Source of the DNA: Calliopsis andreniformis
Taxonomy: Eukaryota; Arthropoda; Insecta; Hymenoptera; Andrenidae
DNA length: 64,000 nucleotides
Reading direction: 5' to 3'
Assembly (NCBI RefSeq): GCF_051401765.1
Contig: NW_027480545.1
Span: 248,001 to 312,000 of the forward strand
The notes beneath the pieces were generated by a model. It had not been told where the DNA came from, made no database searches, and saw only the letters and a program-made list of their open reading frames with translations. This document shows positions 62,801 through 64,000 of this stretch, one piece after another (position 1 is the first letter of the stretch; each line of letters starts with the position of its first letter). The position numbers and the translations under genes were made by a program.

Positions 62801-64000
62801 ACTCAGTCCACAATGTTCAATCCTCAATGCTCAATTATCAATCCTCAATCCTCAATCCTCAACCTTCAACCCTCAATACTCAATCTTCAATCCTCAAACC
62901 TCAATCCTCAATCCTCAATCTTCAATCCTCAATCCTCAACACTCAATGCTCATTCTTCAATCCTCAATACCCAATCCTCAATCTTCAATCCTCAATCCTC
63001 AATCCTCAACTCTCAATCCTCAATCCTCAATCCTCAGTCTTCAAACCTCAATCCTCAACCCTCAGCCCTCATCTTCAATCCTCAATCCTCAATCCTCAAT
63101 TCTCAATCTTCAATCCTCAATACTCAAACTTCAATCCTCAATCCTCAATTCTCAATCCTCAATACTCAATCCTCAATCGTCAATCCTCAATCCCCAATCC
63201 TCAATCTTCAATCCTCAATACCCAATCCTCAATCTTCAATCCTCAGCCATCAATCCTCAATACTCAATCTTGAATCCTCAATCCTCAATCCTCGATCCTC
63301 AATCCTCAATCCTCAGTCCTCAATACTCAATCTTCGATCCGCAATACCCAATCCTCAATCTTCAATCCTCAATACTCAATACTCAATCCTCAATCCTCAA
63401 TCCTCAATCCTCTATCCTCAATCCTCAGTCCTAAAACCTCAATCCTGGATCCTCAATACTGAATCCTCAACCTTCAGACCTCAGTCCTCAACAATCAGTT
63501 GTGAATTCTCAATCCTCAATAGAATATCATCAATTCACAGTTCTCAATACTCAATGCTCAACCTGCAATCTTCAAACCTCTATCCACAAACACCAATTCT
63601 CATCACTCAACCCTCAACACTCAGTCCTCAATGTTCAATCCTCAATCCTCAATCCACAATCCTCAATCATCAATCTTCAATCCTCAATACTCAATCCTCA
63701 ATTCTCATTCCTCTATCCTCAATCCTCAGACCTCAAACATCAATACTCAACCCTCAGTCCTCGTCCTGAATCCACAACCCTCAGTCCTCAATCCTCAACC
63801 TTCAAACATCAATATACAATCCTCAATCCTCAATCCTCAATCCTCAATCCTCAGTCCTCATTCTTCAATCCTCAATACGGAATCCTCAATCTTCAATCCT
63901 CAATCCTCAATCCTCAATTCTCAATCCTCTGTCCTCAATCCTCAGACCTCAAACATCAATACTCAACCATCAGTCCTCGTCCTGAACCCACAACCCTCAA
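59850..64000 (+). repeat. Distal right-arm segment, heptamers with A elements only
   Basis: No gene is visible. The stretch is heptamers with A elements at 60,233, 60,834, 62,142, 62,702 and 63,520, CAATCATTAATCC (60,966) shared with 26,408, 36,210, 43,451, 48,063 and 58,400, and a copy of the truncated-A block near 61,562. It is still inside the array at the last base. Confidence 0.85.

Larger units (their letters stand above)
14860..63620 (+). repeat. A element: recurrent diverged landmark, about 48 copies
   Basis: Each copy contains CAATCAGTTGTCAA, then TAGAATATCCTCAATTCAC, CAATCTGCAATCTTCAAATC and CTCTATCCACAAACATCAA, and ends in CTCAACACTCAGTCC. The TAGAAT core (or a close variant) starts at 14882, 16572, 17305, 18123, 18856, 20035, 23061, 24118, 25661, 26248, 26996, 27850, 29729, 30296, 31274, 31679, 33584, 35462, 36049, 36944, 38063, 38468, 42265, 42712, 43320, 44054, 44522, 45185, 45590, 47314, 47901, 48796, 52636, 53083, 53691, 54425, 54893, 55996, 56527, 57301, 58243, 59061, 59793, 60233, 60834, 62142, 62702 and 63520. 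Spacing runs from about 400 bp to about 4 kb. Subtypes are visible: CTCAGTTCAGAG in place of CTCAATTCACAG (16,572, 23,061, 29,729) and TATCATCAATTC (31,274, 44,054). Positions were found by eye and a few copies may be missed. Whether it is bound by a protein is unknown. Confidence 0.88.
1..64000. repeat. 64 kb heptanucleotide satellite array (TCAATCC / GGATTGA)
   Basis: The complete window is tandem copies of a 7-base unit, TCAATCC read on its C-rich strand. Common variants are TCAATCT, TCAATAC, TCAGTCC, TCAAACC, TCAACCC, TGAATCC and TCATTCT. Longer diverged stretches recur as landmarks but still break into 7-base steps. Single-base slips occur, for example the 6-base TCATCC that follows TCAGCCC or TCAGCCA, so the register drifts along the array. 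No stretch of more than a few tens of bases departs from this pattern; the clearest exception is the seam near 14,390. There is no coding signal beyond the repeat itself, and no RNA gene or promoter that I can recognise. Seen directly: the unit, its variants and the continuity. Inferred: a satellite maintained by slippage and unequal exchange. The species and chromosomal location cannot be read from the sequence. Confidence 0.97.
14404..64000 (+). repeat. Right arm: array in forward orientation (TCAATCC on + strand)
   Basis: The + strand is C-rich and poor in G; the unit reads TCAATCC. Open frames occur only on the + strand and all encode variants of the same heptapeptide. The arm divides by landmark content: 14,404-19,140 (A elements, 1,551 bp tandem duplication), 19,140-31,137 (mosaic of shorter duplications), 31,138-45,055 (13.9 kb block rich in both A and B elements), 45,049-55,426 (its abridged and re-shuffled second version) and 55,427-64,000 (A elements only, with copies of blocks also found at 19.7-20.9 kb). 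It runs off the right edge of the window without a change in character. Confidence 0.95.

Noticed and set aside
14860..63620. A element as an inserted transposon or short interspersed element
   Set aside because: No target-site duplication, terminal repeats or poly-A are seen, and it stays in the 7-base register, so it is a diverged run of the array itself.
1..64000. CRISPR array
   Set aside because: The repeat unit is 7 bases without unique spacers, landmark elements are irregularly spaced, and no cas gene is present.

Overview
The whole 64 kb window is one degenerate satellite-type array built from a 7-base unit, TCAATCC (GGATTGA on the other strand). I find no convincing protein gene, tRNA, rRNA, CRISPR array or transposon; every stretch I read is heptamers, heptamer variants, or diverged heptamer runs that keep the 7-base register. 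At 7 bases per unit the window holds about 9,100 units. The many long reading frames are a by-product: three heptamers are 21 bases, so TCAATCC arrays read in any frame give the same seven residues (SILNPQS) with no stop, while the opposite strand has TGA in every frame.

Layout. Positions 1-14,377 carry the G-rich strand (GGATTGA) on the + strand. At 14,378-14,403 there is a short piece that is not the heptamer, made of GTCATC/GTCAAAC units. From 14,404 to the end the array runs the other way, with TCAATCC on the + strand. So two arms of the same repeat family meet head to head. The arms share the same higher-order landmarks in opposite orientation, but the sequences next to the seam are not mirror images of each other, so this is not a simple fold-back.

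Higher-order structure. The right arm is punctuated by a conserved diverged element of roughly 150-200 bp ('A element', core TAGAATATCCTCAATTCAC), of which I count about 48 copies, on average near one per kb. A second variant ('B element', core CATCCTGAATTCTCAGGAT, with an EcoRI site inside a short inverted repeat) occurs about 15 times, only between 32.0 and 52.0 kb. The left arm carries inverted versions of both, plus its own hybrid type. Above this level lie large duplications: a 13.9 kb block (31,138-45,055) followed directly by an abridged and re-shuffled second version (45,049-55,426); a 1,551 bp tandem duplication (about 16,000-19,140); and many 0.4-1.7 kb copies elsewhere. These are what repeated unequal exchange or slippage would leave.

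Organism. The sequence does not identify it. A gene-free 64 kb array with nested higher-order repeats is most typical of eukaryotic heterochromatin (pericentromeric, subtelomeric or similar). Short heptanucleotide tandem repeats also occur in some bacteria, such as filamentous cyanobacteria, but I know of none at this scale. There are no genes whose joint function could be described.
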